From: Campylobacter pinnipediorum subsp. caledonicus
GTDB lineage: Bacteria; Campylobacterota; Campylobacteria; Campylobacterales; Campylobacteraceae
DNA: 64,000 bases
Assembly (NCBI RefSeq): GCF_002022005.1
Contig: NZ_CP017258.1
Coordinates: 310,001 to 374,000 of the forward strand
Direction: 5' to 3'
The notes below the pieces were generated by a model. It was not told where the DNA came from and searched no databases. It saw only the letters and a list, made by a program, of their open reading frames with translations. The translations under genes were made by a program, and so were the position numbers. Position 1 is the first letter of the stretch, and each line of letters starts with the position of its first letter. Below are positions 46,561-56,572 of the stretch, one piece after another.

Positions 46561-48896
46561 ATTTTCCTTTCGCATATATCAAAAAAAGGACAGTAGCTAC
46601 ATTCTGTTGATGGATTTGGTTTGTATGTTGGTTTGTTTGAAAAATACTCTTTTATCTCATCTAAGATTTTGCATATCTCATCTTTGCTCTCACAAGCTTC
46701 AAGCTTCATGCTGTCTTTTAGATTATAAAAGTATGTTTCGCATTTTTTGCCTATTAGTAGCTCATAAAACTCAAGTTGCAAAGGGTCTTTGCTAGAACCG
46801 GTTTTATAATCAATCACACATATATCAGAGCCTTTTTTGTCTATCCTGTCTATCGTGCCTTTTATATTTACGCCATTTATTGTATTTGTTTTTTCACACT
46901 CTAGCTCACTTACTTTCCAGCCTTGTGAAAAATGCTCATTTTCGCTTTTTTCAAACTCTTTAAATTTCATACTTGCCAACTCAAACTCAAGCGGGTTTAG
47001 CCTCTCTTTTTCTAACACCTTTAAAAAATCAGACAGATTAAAATCAGTAAAATTTTTATAGTATTCAAAAAGTGCTTTGTGTATGCTATTTCCATAATCC
47101 GAGCTTACGCCTTGCTCAAGAGATCTGGGCTCATCAAGTTTTAATACATAGCGGTAGTAGTATTTTTTAGCACATTTTCTAAATGTATTTAGCCTTGTAA
47201 AAGATAGTGGTTTTTCAAAAAAATCGTGTTTTATATCTGTATTACAGCTGTAGAAATTTGCTTTTTTTCCTTTGTGAAATAAAGCCATATACGCATCTTC
47301 ATCAAATTCTTTATCAGGTATGCAATTAAACTCATTTAAAAATCTTGAAGAAATTTTACTCTCCGTATTTACATACGATATAGCGACTTTTTTTGCATTA
47401 CAAATAAGGCTTTCATAATATGATCTTTGAAGATTTTCTCTATCTTTGTAGCTTACAAGCCCAGCTTTTTTTCTGACATTTGAGCTTAAAAACATCTCAT
47501 TTATACTTCTTTTTGGCACTAAGTCATCGTTAAAATCAACGATAATAACCCCATCAAATTTAAGCCCTCTGCTTTCTAGTATCCCAAGCACACGAACAGC
47601 ACCGCCACCAACTTCATCTATTTTTGCATTATTTAGCCTTATAAGCAAAAGCTCTACTACTTCAAAAAACCTAAGCTTGTTTTGATTTATTAGCTGGCGC
47701 ATTAAAAATAGCTCTTCGTTTAAGATATTATAAATATCCCTATCTCCAAAATATTCACATAGCTTTTCTAGTGTGCTTTTTATATCATCAAAGCTTATTG
47801 TCTGAGCATAGTTTATATTTATAAAATCAAACAGTCCTTTGTCTAGATGTATTAAATTTAAAAATGTTTCACTCTTTTTTAGCTCTTTTTGATTTAAAAC
47901 ATCATCGTTTAAGCTTATATTTTTTTGCTCTTTCAAGCATTCAAATATCGTTTTTATGGTGGTGTAAAAAAGTGTAGTTGAAAAAGGCTTACCCATGGCA
48001 AAACTCAGAAATTTCTTATCATCATACATTTTTAAAATTTCAGCAAAGCCCTCATCGGGTAGTATTACAACTATCTTATCAGCGCTTATTCCATCTTTTA
48101 TAAAGGTTGAAATTTTTTCAAATATAAAAGCAGCTTGCAAGCTTCTTGATTGAAATGATTTTGTTAAAACCACTCTGTTTTGTTGATTTTTTTCTATGTC
48201 GCTTAGTTCTAAAGTGTTTAAATTTAGCATGAGCTTATGATACATCAAAAACTCATCAATACTTTTTTTGCTTATTGCGGCTATTTTTTCTATAAGTTTT
48301 TTATTTAGTTTTGAAGTATTAAATATGATATTTACTTTTGTTAGCTCTTTGCATTTTAGTATTATTTCCCATTCAAACTCGCTTAAAATCCCGTTTATTT
48401 GGATATCTATCTCGCTATATTGGCTTATAAAGTCTTCATTTATCTCATATATATCACATATGCTTATATCATCATAAAAGCCATTTTGTTGCATAAGTTC
48501 TTTATAATTTTTTAGAGTGTTTGATAGTATTTCTATATGCTCTTCATAGTTGGCATATATGTCGCTCATTTTTAGGTCGTTTATATCTTTTCTTTGATGA
48601 GCTATCTCCTTAAAAAAAGAAAACAGATAGTCGTTGTGTTTTAAAAATGCAAAAAAATCTTTTGGTATTGCTAGTTTTTCGTGGGCATTTTGTGTGTTTT
48701 TACAGGCTTGTTGCATTATAAGCAAAAGCTGTGCATCCGTTGGCTTTTGCAAGTTTCTTACAAATATAGCCTTTTGTAAAAAATCGCCCATACTAATAGC
48801 CTTTTGGCTTAATGGGCTTTTAGAGTTTTTTATAAAATCCCTAACGCACCTTAGTGTTGCAAATACAAATAATTTATCATCTGGCAAAAAGTTCAA
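46557..48896 (-). CDS. addB: AddB nuclease subunit
   Basis: 779 residues. The N-terminal part is a degenerate UvrD-like fold without Walker A (as in epsilonproteobacterial AddB). The C-terminal nuclease has SFTRLNTFRKCAKKYYYRYV, GNSIHKALFEY, ICVIDYKTGSSKD, and the [4Fe-4S]-holding Cys set: the Cys in TFRKC together with CSYCPFFDIC at the end. Start overlaps the fixH-like gene by 20 bases. Confidence 0.92.
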   Translation of the reverse strand: MNFLPDDKLFVFATLRCVRDFIKNSKSPLSQKAISMGDFLQKAIFVRNLQKPTDAQLLLIMQQACKNTQNAHEKLAIPKDFFAFLKHNDYLFSFFKEIAHQRKDINDLKMSDIYANYEEHIEILSNTLKNYKELMQQNGFYDDISICDIYEINEDFISQYSEIDIQINGILSEFEWEIILKCKELTKVNIIFNTSKLNKKLIEKIAAISKKSIDEFLMYHKLMLNLNTLELSDIEKNQQNRVVLTKSFQSRSLQAAFIFEKISTFIKDGISADKIVVILPDEGFAEILKMYDDKKFLSFAMGKPFSTTLFYTTIKTIFECLKEQKNISLNDDVLNQKELKKSETFLNLIHLDKGLFDFININYAQTISFDDIKSTLEKLCEYFGDRDIYNILNEELFLMRQLINQNKLRFFEVVELLLIRLNNAKIDEVGGGAVRVLGILESRGLKFDGVIIVDFNDDLVPKRSINEMFLSSNVRKKAGLVSYKDRENLQRSYYESLICNAKKVAISYVNTESKISSRFLNEFNCIPDKEFDEDAYMALFHKGKKANFYSCNTDIKHDFFEKPLSFTRLNTFRKCAKKYYYRYVLKLDEPRSLEQGVSSDYGNSIHKALFEYYKNFTDFNLSDFLKVLEKERLNPLEFELASMKFKEFEKSENEHFSQGWKVSELECEKTNTINGVNIKGTIDRIDKKGSDICVIDYKTGSSKDPLQLEFYELLIGKKCETYFYNLKDSMKLEACESKDEICKILDEIKEYFSNKPTYKPNPSTECSYCPFFDICERKI

Positions 48897-49362
48897 ATTT
48901 ATAAAATCCTGTTGAGTTTTTATCTGCTAATTTTAACATAATTTGCCATCTTCCGATAAGATTTGGTGTGAAGCTTTTAGTTGTCAAAATCTCATCACTA
49001 TATGTTGCATTTAAATCTACATTGTGTGCATTTGTATCTGGTCTTGTTAGCAAGATTTCAAATTTTGGATTTTCTAAATTTGATAGTTTTTTTGATATTT
49101 TTATATCTATTTTGTTTTCTTTATTTAAATCTATATTTTTTGTTAAGATTTTTACATCAAATCTTTTTTCAAATTCTTTTTGATTTTTCATTATTTCATT
49201 TATATCAGAATCAACCTTTTGGTATTTTTCAAGGTTAAAATTATCCATTTCTACCGGATAATCAAGTGATACTACTATTGTTGCTACACAGGCTATTATC
49301 ACAGCTATAATGCTTAGTAAAATTCCATAAGGCCAAAATGTTTTTTTGCTTTTATCAGACAT
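48877..49362 (-). CDS. FixH-family protein (cbb3 oxidase assembly)
   Basis: 161 residues with one N-terminal membrane helix (YGILLSIIAVIIACVATIVV) and a periplasmic beta domain (IDIKISKKLSNLENPKFEIL, TPNLIGRWQIMLKLAD). SLDYPVEMDNFNLEKYQKVD is the family's conserved DYPV region. Likely helps cbb3 oxidase maturation. Located after ccoNOQP as in C. jejuni. Confidence 0.8.
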   Translation of the reverse strand: MSDKSKKTFWPYGILLSIIAVIIACVATIVVSLDYPVEMDNFNLEKYQKVDSDINEIMKNQKEFEKRFDVKILTKNIDLNKENKIDIKISKKLSNLENPKFEILLTRPDTNAHNVDLNATYSDEILTTKSFTPNLIGRWQIMLKLADKNSTGFYKFELFAR

Positions 49363-49948
49363 TTTTTGCTACCCTTTTTTTATAAAACATAAAGCAAAAT
49401 ACAAATATCATTGACCCATATATAAAAAATCTTAATAAATTAAGTGTATCTTTATTGCTATTTCCTATCGCATTTACAAGTTTTATATTTTTGCTTTTTG
49501 CTATTTGTTCAGATAAGTCGCCATATCCATTTAATATAGCGGCATTGTATATATCTTTTCCATTTTTTGATGCTAATATAGGCAGTATCGTTCCTGATTC
49601 TGGAAAGGGGCTTAGGATTTGATCTTTGTTAAATAATTCTAATGTTTTCTTGTCTGCATAGATTTCAACTTTTTTTTCATCTTTTGCTAGCGCTATAAAT
49701 GCAAAAGGTTCTTTTATGTTTAATGATAAAAACTTATCATCTAAGCTTTGTTTGTTTAGATTTTCAAATACACTAGCACCTACAAAAATACCTGTTTTTG
49801 AGTATAGCTCATCTGCTATTGTTTGTAGTTTTTCTTCAACTTTTTGACTTAAAATATTATCATCATTAAATACAAACTTATCGCCAAAACAAGCACTTAC
49901 AAGAAACAAAAGGGCGAATAAAACGCCCTTAAAATCAAGCCACTTCAT
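49355..49948 (-). CDS. TPM-domain-like membrane protein of the cco operon
   Basis: 197 residues from MKWLDFKGVLFALLFLVSAC; this ATG overlaps the previous stop. Signal-like N-terminus, then a TPM-type (TLP18.3/Psb32) domain: KVEEKLQTIADELYSKTGIF, FAFIALAKDEKKVEIYADKK, and a C-terminal membrane helix (LLRFFIYGSMIFVFCFMFY). Syntenic with C. jejuni genes behind ccoP; role in oxidase assembly is inferred. Confidence 0.68.
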   Translation of the reverse strand: MKWLDFKGVLFALLFLVSACFGDKFVFNDDNILSQKVEEKLQTIADELYSKTGIFVGASVFENLNKQSLDDKFLSLNIKEPFAFIALAKDEKKVEIYADKKTLELFNKDQILSPFPESGTILPILASKNGKDIYNAAILNGYGDLSEQIAKSKNIKLVNAIGNSNKDTLNLLRFFIYGSMIFVFCFMFYKKRVAKNV

Positions 49949-50046
49949 CCTATAAAAAGATGATTTGGAGTAAGTACTGACCATGCACAAACTATCCCAG
50001 CCACAGCTATTAGTAATATTATAACTTTTTCTAATATAACTGACAT
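49945..50046 (-). CDS. Small membrane protein in the cco operon (33 aa)
   Basis: MSVILEKVIILLIAVAGIVC then AWSVLTPNHLFIG. One membrane helix. ATGA overlap with the following gene, and aaggag four to ten bases before its ATG in the transcript. Too small for usual gene callers. Possibly a cbb3 accessory subunit. Confidence 0.6.
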   Translation of the reverse strand: MSVILEKVIILLIAVAGIVCAWSVLTPNHLFIG

Positions 50047-50049
50047 ATA

Positions 50050-50262
50050 CTACTCCTTAACCATAAAATGTTTTTTGTTTTCAACGCTTTTTGCTTTAAG
50101 ACCACTTGCATTTTCTATCTTATAAGGTTTTGTTGAAACATCTTGTTGGATAATTATTGCAAAATATGTCAAAACCCCCAAAATACTTAAAAGCAAAACA
50201 GTTGCTATTAGCATTCCAGTTACTCCATTAAGGGCGAATACAGATCTATTTTCGTTTTGCAT
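50050..50262 (-). CDS. DUF4006 family membrane protein
   Basis: 70 residues, MQNENRSVFALNGVTGMLIA then TVLLLSILGVLTYFAIIIQQ. One helix and a polar periplasmic tail ending KHFMVKE. DUF4006 proteins always accompany ccoP in this group. Overlaps ccoP by one base. Confidence 0.82.
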   Translation of the reverse strand: MQNENRSVFALNGVTGMLIATVLLLSILGVLTYFAIIIQQDVSTKPYKIENASGLKAKSVENKKHFMVKE

Positions 50263-51137
50263 TATTTACTCCTTGAAAGAGAAAGTATATATTCTCCAAC
50301 TGCACGCTTTTGAATTTTATTTAGCATGTTTTCATTAAATTTAGGCATTACGCCTATATCTCCATTTTTACCACGATTTAAAACCATAGTGACAAAATCA
50401 CTGGTGCCGTATGTGGTTAGATCAGGAAATACTCCATCCATTCCTTTGCTATCATCGCCGTGACAAGCCGTGCAAGTTCCGCTATATAGCTCTTCGCCTT
50501 TTTGCACTAAGGCTTCATTTTTTGTAGCTTTTATGCCAGATATATTTTTTGCGACATATGCCGCTATAGCTTTTGCGCTCTCTTCATTAAGCCCAAGATC
50601 GGAAGCTTTAGGCATCTCTCCACCATCAAAGCCTAAACCTTTGGAGCCATTAACGATAGCTTCGTATATCCCTTCTTCGCTTCCCCAAGTTTTTAGATTG
50701 GCTGCTTTATTTTGCATTCCATCTCCTATTATTCCATGACAAGGGGAGCAAGATACTAAAAATATACTACTACCCATATCAACCAATGTGCTTTGATCTA
50801 ATTTTGCATGTTCTTTTGCAAATTTTGCATTATACTCTTTTACTTCTTCATTATACTCTCCTATTTGAGAGTATGAGTTTAGTGGATAACCAGCTAAAAA
50901 ATACCATATAGCCCAAACCAAAGCCAATACAAAAGAGACAGCCCAACCAAGTGGAGGATCGTTTTTATATTCTTGAATTCCATCCCATTCATGTTCGCTT
51001 AAAGGCGCAGTTGCTTCGCTTTTATCTTTCATTTTGTTTACATATCTTCCGACTATTGTAACAGTCAGTATAACGATAGCAAAAGCACCAATTAATGACA
51101 ATAGATTAATATTGTCTTCTAAATTTAACCACTGCAT
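50262..51137 (-). CDS. ccoP: cbb3 oxidase subunit CcoP (dihaem cytochrome c)
   Basis: 291 residues. N-terminal membrane helix pair and EHEWDGIQEYKNDPPLGWAV, then two haem sites: CSPCHG and CTACHG, with axial Met in GEMPKAS and VMPKFN. Transfers electrons towards CcoO/CcoN. Confidence 0.96.
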   Translation of the reverse strand: MQWLNLEDNINLLSLIGAFAIVILTVTIVGRYVNKMKDKSEATAPLSEHEWDGIQEYKNDPPLGWAVSFVLALVWAIWYFLAGYPLNSYSQIGEYNEEVKEYNAKFAKEHAKLDQSTLVDMGSSIFLVSCSPCHGIIGDGMQNKAANLKTWGSEEGIYEAIVNGSKGLGFDGGEMPKASDLGLNEESAKAIAAYVAKNISGIKATKNEALVQKGEELYSGTCTACHGDDSKGMDGVFPDLTTYGTSDFVTMVLNRGKNGDIGVMPKFNENMLNKIQKRAVGEYILSLSRSK

Positions 51138-51138
51138 A

Positions 51139-51348
51139 TCAAAGCCCCTTTTTGCTAATATTTTGCTCTAATATAGCACTGTTTAGGTCATCATTAAGTG
51201 CTAGATTAGAATATTTTTCATAATTCCTTCTTCCAGTTCTCTCTGACTTGTAAAGATGGTAAAAATAACCATACAAAACAAGCACAAGAGAAAGAGTAAA
51301 GAAAAAAAAGCCGTAAGCTTGAAGCTCTCTTATAGTTTGCATGTCCAT
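51139..51348 (-). CDS. ccoQ: cbb3 oxidase subunit CcoQ
   Basis: 69 residues, a single helix (LQAYGFFFFTLSLVLVLYGY) followed by YHLYKSERTGRRNYEKYSNL. The size and place between ccoO and ccoP define it. Confidence 0.92.
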   Translation of the reverse strand: MDMQTIRELQAYGFFFFTLSLVLVLYGYFYHLYKSERTGRRNYEKYSNLALNDDLNSAILEQNISKKGL

Positions 51349-51357
51349 AATTATTCC

Positions 51358-52023
51358 TTATTTAAGGCTATTTAGATAAGCTATAAGCGCTACTATCTCA
51401 CGAATTTCGCCTTTTTCAAATGCATCTTTTATGCTTTGATCTTTCATCTGCGATACAATCTCAGAAGCTTCCATGTTTACTTGCTTTTGTGTGTCTTCAA
51501 AACTTCCAAGTTTTGGCATATCAGGTTGATCATAAGGCACATTGAAAACTTTTTTAACTGTAAAAGCTTCCGCATAAGCTGTTTCTATATCTACATTTTT
51601 AACAAATATATGTTTGTATGAAGGCATTATAGAGCCTGGAACTACAGATGTAGGATCTTTCATGTGATTTTCATGCCAATCGCTAGTTCTATAGTTTCCT
51701 ACACGCCATAAGTCAGGGCCTGTTCTTTTTGAACCCCAAAGATGAGGTCTATCATAAGCATATTCGCCACTCATAGAATACATGCCATATCTATTTGTCT
51801 CACTTTTAAATGGACGGATTAATTGTGTATGACAAGCATTACAGCTTTCTTTTATATAAACCTGTCTCCCTGCTAATTGTAAAACGCTATAAGGTTTTGT
51901 TGTTTCTAAAGGCCTTGCTCTGTTTGAAAAATCAGGCAAAATTTCGACTACACCAGCATAAGCTATCAGTATAAAAACTGCTACAGCAAAGAAAAATGGA
52001 TTTTTTTCTAACCAACTAAACAT
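51358..52023 (-). CDS. ccoO: cbb3 oxidase subunit CcoO (monohaem cytochrome c)
   Basis: 221 residues. N-terminal membrane anchor; haem site ESCNACHTQLIRPFKSET; conserved GEYAYDRPHLWGSKRTGPDL and axial Met in GSIMPSYKH. Overlaps ccoN by eight bases. Confidence 0.97.
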   Translation of the reverse strand: MFSWLEKNPFFFAVAVFILIAYAGVVEILPDFSNRARPLETTKPYSVLQLAGRQVYIKESCNACHTQLIRPFKSETNRYGMYSMSGEYAYDRPHLWGSKRTGPDLWRVGNYRTSDWHENHMKDPTSVVPGSIMPSYKHIFVKNVDIETAYAEAFTVKKVFNVPYDQPDMPKLGSFEDTQKQVNMEASEIVSQMKDQSIKDAFEKGEIREIVALIAYLNSLK

Positions 52024-53503
52024 GTGAAACCTCCGAATTTAAACCACCCATAGGAGTTGTATTTTTTGGTTCAAAATTTATTTTTGGTGCCGATAGAGAT
52101 TTACAGATATTAAATACAAATATAAAAAATCCTAGTAGGTATAAAGCACCACCTATAGCTCTAATCCAATAGTATGGAACAAGAACAACAACTGTATCTA
52201 TAAATGAGTATAGCAAGCTTCCGTATTGATCAGTAGCTCTCCACATCATACCTTGTGTGATACCAGCTATCCACATAGAAGAAAAGTACAAAACTATACC
52301 TGTTGTTTGAACCCAGAATTGAACTTCCATTAAAGATTTTGAATACAATTGGCGTTTAAACATACGAGGTGTCATGTGATAAAGAGCTGCCATTATCATA
52401 AAGCCTATCCAGCCCAATGCGCCATCATGAACGTGTCCAGGAATCCAATCTGTAAAGTGAGCTAAAGCATTTACTGATTTTATAGAAAGTATAGGACCTT
52501 CTAGCGTTGAGAACATATAGAATGTAGAAGCCAATATCATAAATTTTATTAGAGGATTTTCGCGAAGTTGAACCCATTCGCCTTTCATTGTAAGTAGTAT
52601 GTTTATAGCAGAACCCCAAGATGGAAGTATCAATACTATAGAAAATATTGAACCCATTGTTTGCATCCAGTCAGGCACTGTTGAGTATATCAAGTGGTGA
52701 CCGCCAGCCCAAAGGTATATAAACATAAGACCCCAAAATGAGAATAATGATAATTTATATGAAAATATAGGTTGCCCACTCTCTTTTGGCAAGAAATAAT
52801 AAATCTGTGCAATTATCGCAACCGTAAAGATAAATGCAACCGCATTGTGACCAAACCACCATTGAACTAATGCATCATTAGTTCCGGCATACATAGACAC
52901 AGAGTGCATCCAAGAGCCATATCCAGATACTAATCTTGTTGGAATTTCCATATTGTTGAAAAGATAAAGCATAGCAACACCAAGAAATGTAGCTATAAAA
53001 TACCATACAGATATATAAAGCGTCTTTTCTCTGCGAATTCCTATAAGGCCGAAGATATTGATTCCCCAAAGAACCCACACCAAAACAACCATTATATCAA
53101 GTGGCCATTCTAACTCAGAATACTCTTTTGAAGAGCTTAAACCCATAAATAGAGTAACAACAGCAAAAGCTATAAGTATTATGTATAGCCAAAAGTGCAA
53201 TTTACCAGTAAACATCAAAAATTTTGATTCACTCATAGACACTTTTAAAACACGTTGTCCTATATAATACCAAGTAGAAAAAATACCAGAAAGCATAAAA
53301 CCAAATATAATTCCATTTGTATGCAATGGTCTTAAACGGCCAAATGTTGAGTATTCTCCTGCTATATAATTGAGGTCAGGATATGCCATCTGAAAAGCGA
53401 TAATAACGCCAAGAAGCATACCAACCACACCAAAAACTAAGGTAGAAAACATAAAAAGTTTAGCTACACTATAGTCGTAACTTAATGTCTGACTAGGTCG
53501 CAT
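52016..53503 (-). CDS. ccoN: cbb3 oxidase catalytic subunit CcoN
   Basis: 495 residues from MRPSQTLSYDYSVAKLFMFS, chosen since aaggagg lies before this ATG. Twelve membrane helices; haem and CuB ligands in LRPLHTNGIIFGF, WWFGHNAVAFIFTV, YLWAGGHHLIYSTVPDW and WIPGHVHDGALGWIGFM. High-affinity oxygen reduction for microaerobic growth. First gene of the operon. Confidence 0.98.
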   Translation of the reverse strand: MRPSQTLSYDYSVAKLFMFSTLVFGVVGMLLGVIIAFQMAYPDLNYIAGEYSTFGRLRPLHTNGIIFGFMLSGIFSTWYYIGQRVLKVSMSESKFLMFTGKLHFWLYIILIAFAVVTLFMGLSSSKEYSELEWPLDIMVVLVWVLWGINIFGLIGIRREKTLYISVWYFIATFLGVAMLYLFNNMEIPTRLVSGYGSWMHSVSMYAGTNDALVQWWFGHNAVAFIFTVAIIAQIYYFLPKESGQPIFSYKLSLFSFWGLMFIYLWAGGHHLIYSTVPDWMQTMGSIFSIVLILPSWGSAINILLTMKGEWVQLRENPLIKFMILASTFYMFSTLEGPILSIKSVNALAHFTDWIPGHVHDGALGWIGFMIMAALYHMTPRMFKRQLYSKSLMEVQFWVQTTGIVLYFSSMWIAGITQGMMWRATDQYGSLLYSFIDTVVVLVPYYWIRAIGGALYLLGFFIFVFNICKSLSAPKINFEPKNTTPMGGLNSEVSHV

Positions 53504-53785
53504 TAAAACCCTCCTTGTTAATTTTACATTAAACAATAATATAAGTTTTATTATTTTAAGATAAAAACAATATAAAAAAACTTAAATAATATATTTTTAT
53601 ATTTATTTTAGTTAAAATTCTTTTTAAAATTAAATATATAGTTACTTTATAATATAAATATTTTTAACATAACATAAGTCAAAAAAGTCAAAAAACTTAA
53701 TTATAAATTTACTCTGCAATAAAGAAAGTATATTGTATAATTTTATAAAAACAAACATTGTTAGATAGAACAAAAGCGAGATAAA
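53504..53785. promoter_or_regulatory. AT-rich junction between ccoN and the R-M genes
   Basis: About 280 bases without a gene, over 85% A+T. It must hold the divergent promoters of cco and of the restriction-modification unit (a tataatataaat sequence at about 53648 could serve). It is also one side of the rearranged junction described in the findings. No repeats or target duplications are obvious. Confidence 0.5.
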
Positions 53786-55597
53786 ATGCCAAACGAGAGA
53801 AAAACAGAAGGTATCCTTAGAAATCATTTTGGGCAATATACTAATATTATTAGTATCGAAGAGCAAAAATCAGATATCCTAAAAATAGACAAATTATTAA
53901 AGACAGCATCTAAAAATGGAAGTGCAAAAGGCTATCCTGATTTTATTATTTCATACAAACAAAATTCGCAATTTTTGATCGTTGTTGAATGCAAAGCCGA
54001 TATAAAAAAACACGAAAGTGAAAGTAAAGATAAATATTCTGATTTTGCAGTTGATGGAGTATTACTTTATGCTTCTTATTTAAGTAAGGATTTTGATGTT
54101 CTTGCTATTGGTATTGGTGGTGAAGATGAAAGCCATTTAAAAGTATCTCATTTTTTGCATTTAAAAGGAGAAAGTAAAGCAAGTGCTATATTTGATGATA
54201 AATTACTTTCGCCAAATGAGTATCTAAATGGCTATTTAAAAAGCCCGGAAAAATTTAGACAAGATTATAAAACCTTACTTGATTTTACTAAAAGCTTAAA
54301 TGAAAAACTACATATTTATAAGATTTTAGAAAGCCAACGAAGTTTGCTTATAAGTTGTATTTTAATCGCACTAGAAAATGAAGCCTTTAAAAGCTCCTAT
54401 GCTTCATACAAAACAGCAAAAAATTTAGCAGAAGCACTTGTTAAGACAGTTTCAGATGAATTAGAAAATGCAAATATAGGATTAGAAAAATTAAACAACT
54501 TAAATATCCAGTTTAGTTTCATAAAGACAGATACATCTTTATCTAAAAAAGAAAATGTATTAAAAGAATTGATCGATGAAATTGATGAAAATATCAATCA
54601 ATTCATAAAAACCCATGAGTATTTTGATGTGTTAGGTCAGTTGTATATAGAATTTTTACGATATGCCAATAGCGATAAAGGCTTAGGGATCGTTTTAACT
54701 CCACCACATATAACAGAGTTATTTGCAGAATTAGCACAAGTAAACAAAGACTCAGTTATTTATGATAATTGCACCGGCACAGGTGGATTTTTGATCTCTG
54801 CTATGAAAAAAATGCTCCAAGATGCAAAGGGAGATGAAGCTAAAGAAAAAGAAATAAAATCAAAACAACTCATAGGTGTTGAGTATCAGTCGCATATTTT
54901 TGCTTTGGCTGTATCAAATATGTATATCCATCAAGATGGAAAAACAAATATTATTAATGGTAGTTGTTTTGATAAAAATGTAATTGACAAAGTCAAAGAG
55001 TATAAACCAACTGTTGGTTTTTTAAACCCACCTTATAAATCAAACAAAAAAAATGACACCGATGAGTTTGAATTTATCCTTAATAATTTGGAATGCTTGG
55101 TAGATGGTGGGACTTGCATCGCTATCGTGCCTATGCAAAGTGCATTAGCAACAAAGAGCAATGCTTATGAGCTTAAAAAGAACATTCTAAAAAACCATAC
55201 CCTTGAAGCTGTTTTGTCAATGCCTGATGAATTGTTTTTTAATTCAAAAGTTGGAGTGGTTTCTTGCATAATGATATTTAAAGCACACAAGCCACATCCA
55301 AAAAATAAAGAAACTTATTTTGGTTATTATAAAGATGATGGATTTGTAAAACGCAAAATACGAGGCAGATTTGATGCCTTTGGAAAGTGGGAAGCTATAA
55401 AAGAAAAATGGATCTCAAACTATATCAACAAAAAACAAGAAGCTGGTTTTAGTGTTAGTAAAATTATAACAGCCGATGATGAGTGGTGTGCGGAGGCCTA
55501 TATGCAGACAGATTATATAAAACTTAGCGAAGAAGACTTTGAAAACACTGTTTTAAATTATGCTACTTTTTTGTTTAATAACAAAATACAAGGCTAA
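53786..55597 (+). CDS. BcgI-like restriction-methyltransferase subunit
   Basis: 603 residues. Residues 1-110 are a nuclease domain with the PD-(D/E)XK pattern (GSAKGYPDFIISYKQN, FLIVVECKADIKK). A helical middle (130-300) leads to an N6-adenine methyltransferase: motif X/I YDNCTGTGGFLISAMKK, motif IV FLNPPYKSNK, plus ATKSNAYELKK and YKDDGFVKRK. The fusion of nuclease and methylase followed by a specificity protein is the architecture of type IIB enzymes such as BcgI (A subunit about 640 residues). It would both methylate and cut beside its site. Confidence 0.85.
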   Translation: MPNERKTEGILRNHFGQYTNIISIEEQKSDILKIDKLLKTASKNGSAKGYPDFIISYKQNSQFLIVVECKADIKKHESESKDKYSDFAVDGVLLYASYLSKDFDVLAIGIGGEDESHLKVSHFLHLKGESKASAIFDDKLLSPNEYLNGYLKSPEKFRQDYKTLLDFTKSLNEKLHIYKILESQRSLLISCILIALENEAFKSSYASYKTAKNLAEALVKTVSDELENANIGLEKLNNLNIQFSFIKTDTSLSKKENVLKELIDEIDENINQFIKTHEYFDVLGQLYIEFLRYANSDKGLGIVLTPPHITELFAELAQVNKDSVIYDNCTGTGGFLISAMKKMLQDAKGDEAKEKEIKSKQLIGVEYQSHIFALAVSNMYIHQDGKTNIINGSCFDKNVIDKVKEYKPTVGFLNPPYKSNKKNDTDEFEFILNNLECLVDGGTCIAIVPMQSALATKSNAYELKKNILKNHTLEAVLSMPDELFFNSKVGVVSCIMIFKAHKPHPKNKETYFGYYKDDGFVKRKIRGRFDAFGKWEAIKEKWISNYINKKQEAGFSVSKIITADDEWCAEAYMQTDYIKLSEEDFENTVLNYATFLFNNKIQG

Positions 55598-55603
55598 AAT
55601 ATT

Positions 55604-56572
55604 ATGAATGATTTGGTTAGATTATCTGAGTTGTTTGATATTAAGTATGGAAATAGTCTTGAGTTAATAAATCTAGAACAGTGCAAGTCTACAGACCGTG
55701 GAGCTACACCTTTTATTTCAAGAACAGAGAAAAACAACGGTGTTTCCGCTTTTGTTTATGAAATGTTTGACATAAAACCAAATACAGCCCATACTTTATC
55801 TGTTGCTGTTGGTGGCTCAGTTTTAGCAACATTTTATCAGCCTCAACCTTATTATACTGGCTATCATATCATGGTGTTATCACCTAAAAAAGAGATGTCA
55901 GTGATTCAAATGCTCTTTTATTCAAAATGTATTTATGCTAACAAATACAGATATAACTACGGAAGACAAGCAAACAAAACCTTAAAAGATTTATTAATCC
56001 CCAAAGATATACCACATCAGCTTTTAACTAAAATGTCTAATTATAAAAACAACTTACAAGCAAAGATGCTTTCAAAACCAGTGTCTAATGAAAAGTTAAG
56101 CTTAAATACCGATAGCTGGAAAGAATTCTACATAAAAGATTTATTTGATATAACAGGAAGTAAAACAACTTCTATGATAGAATTAGAAGAATATGGCATC
56201 GGAAAATACCCTTATGTAACAACACAAGCATCTAATAACGGTATCGAAGGATTTTATGATTTTAGCACAGAAGATGGAAATGTTTTGAGTATAGATAGTG
56301 CTGTTTTAGGGTATTGCTCTTATCAGCCCTTTGATTTTTCAGCAAGTGATCATGTAGAAAAGCTAATTCCAAAATTTAAAATGAATAAATATATTGCTAT
56401 GTTTTTAGTAACAATCCTTAACCTAGAACAATACAGGTATAATTATGGTCGCAAAGCAAGTCAAACAAGAATAAAAAAAATGAAAATAAAACTACCTGCA
56501 AAAAATGGAGAAGTTGATTTTGAATTTATGGAAAATTATATAAAATCACTTAATTACTCACAAACATTATAA
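55604..56572 (+). CDS. Specificity (S) subunit of the BcgI-like system
   Basis: 322 residues. Two target-recognition domains in tandem: each begins LFDI (LSELFDIKYGNSLE; IKDLFDITGSKTTS) and each ends in YRYNYGR followed by a connecting helix (YRYNYGRQANKTLKDLLIPK; YRYNYGRKASQTRIKK). Each half reads one part of a bipartite DNA sequence. BcgI B is about 340 residues. Six bases after the RM gene. Confidence 0.85.
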   Translation: MNDLVRLSELFDIKYGNSLELINLEQCKSTDRGATPFISRTEKNNGVSAFVYEMFDIKPNTAHTLSVAVGGSVLATFYQPQPYYTGYHIMVLSPKKEMSVIQMLFYSKCIYANKYRYNYGRQANKTLKDLLIPKDIPHQLLTKMSNYKNNLQAKMLSKPVSNEKLSLNTDSWKEFYIKDLFDITGSKTTSMIELEEYGIGKYPYVTTQASNNGIEGFYDFSTEDGNVLSIDSAVLGYCSYQPFDFSASDHVEKLIPKFKMNKYIAMFLVTILNLEQYRYNYGRKASQTRIKKMKIKLPAKNGEVDFEFMENYIKSLNYSQTL

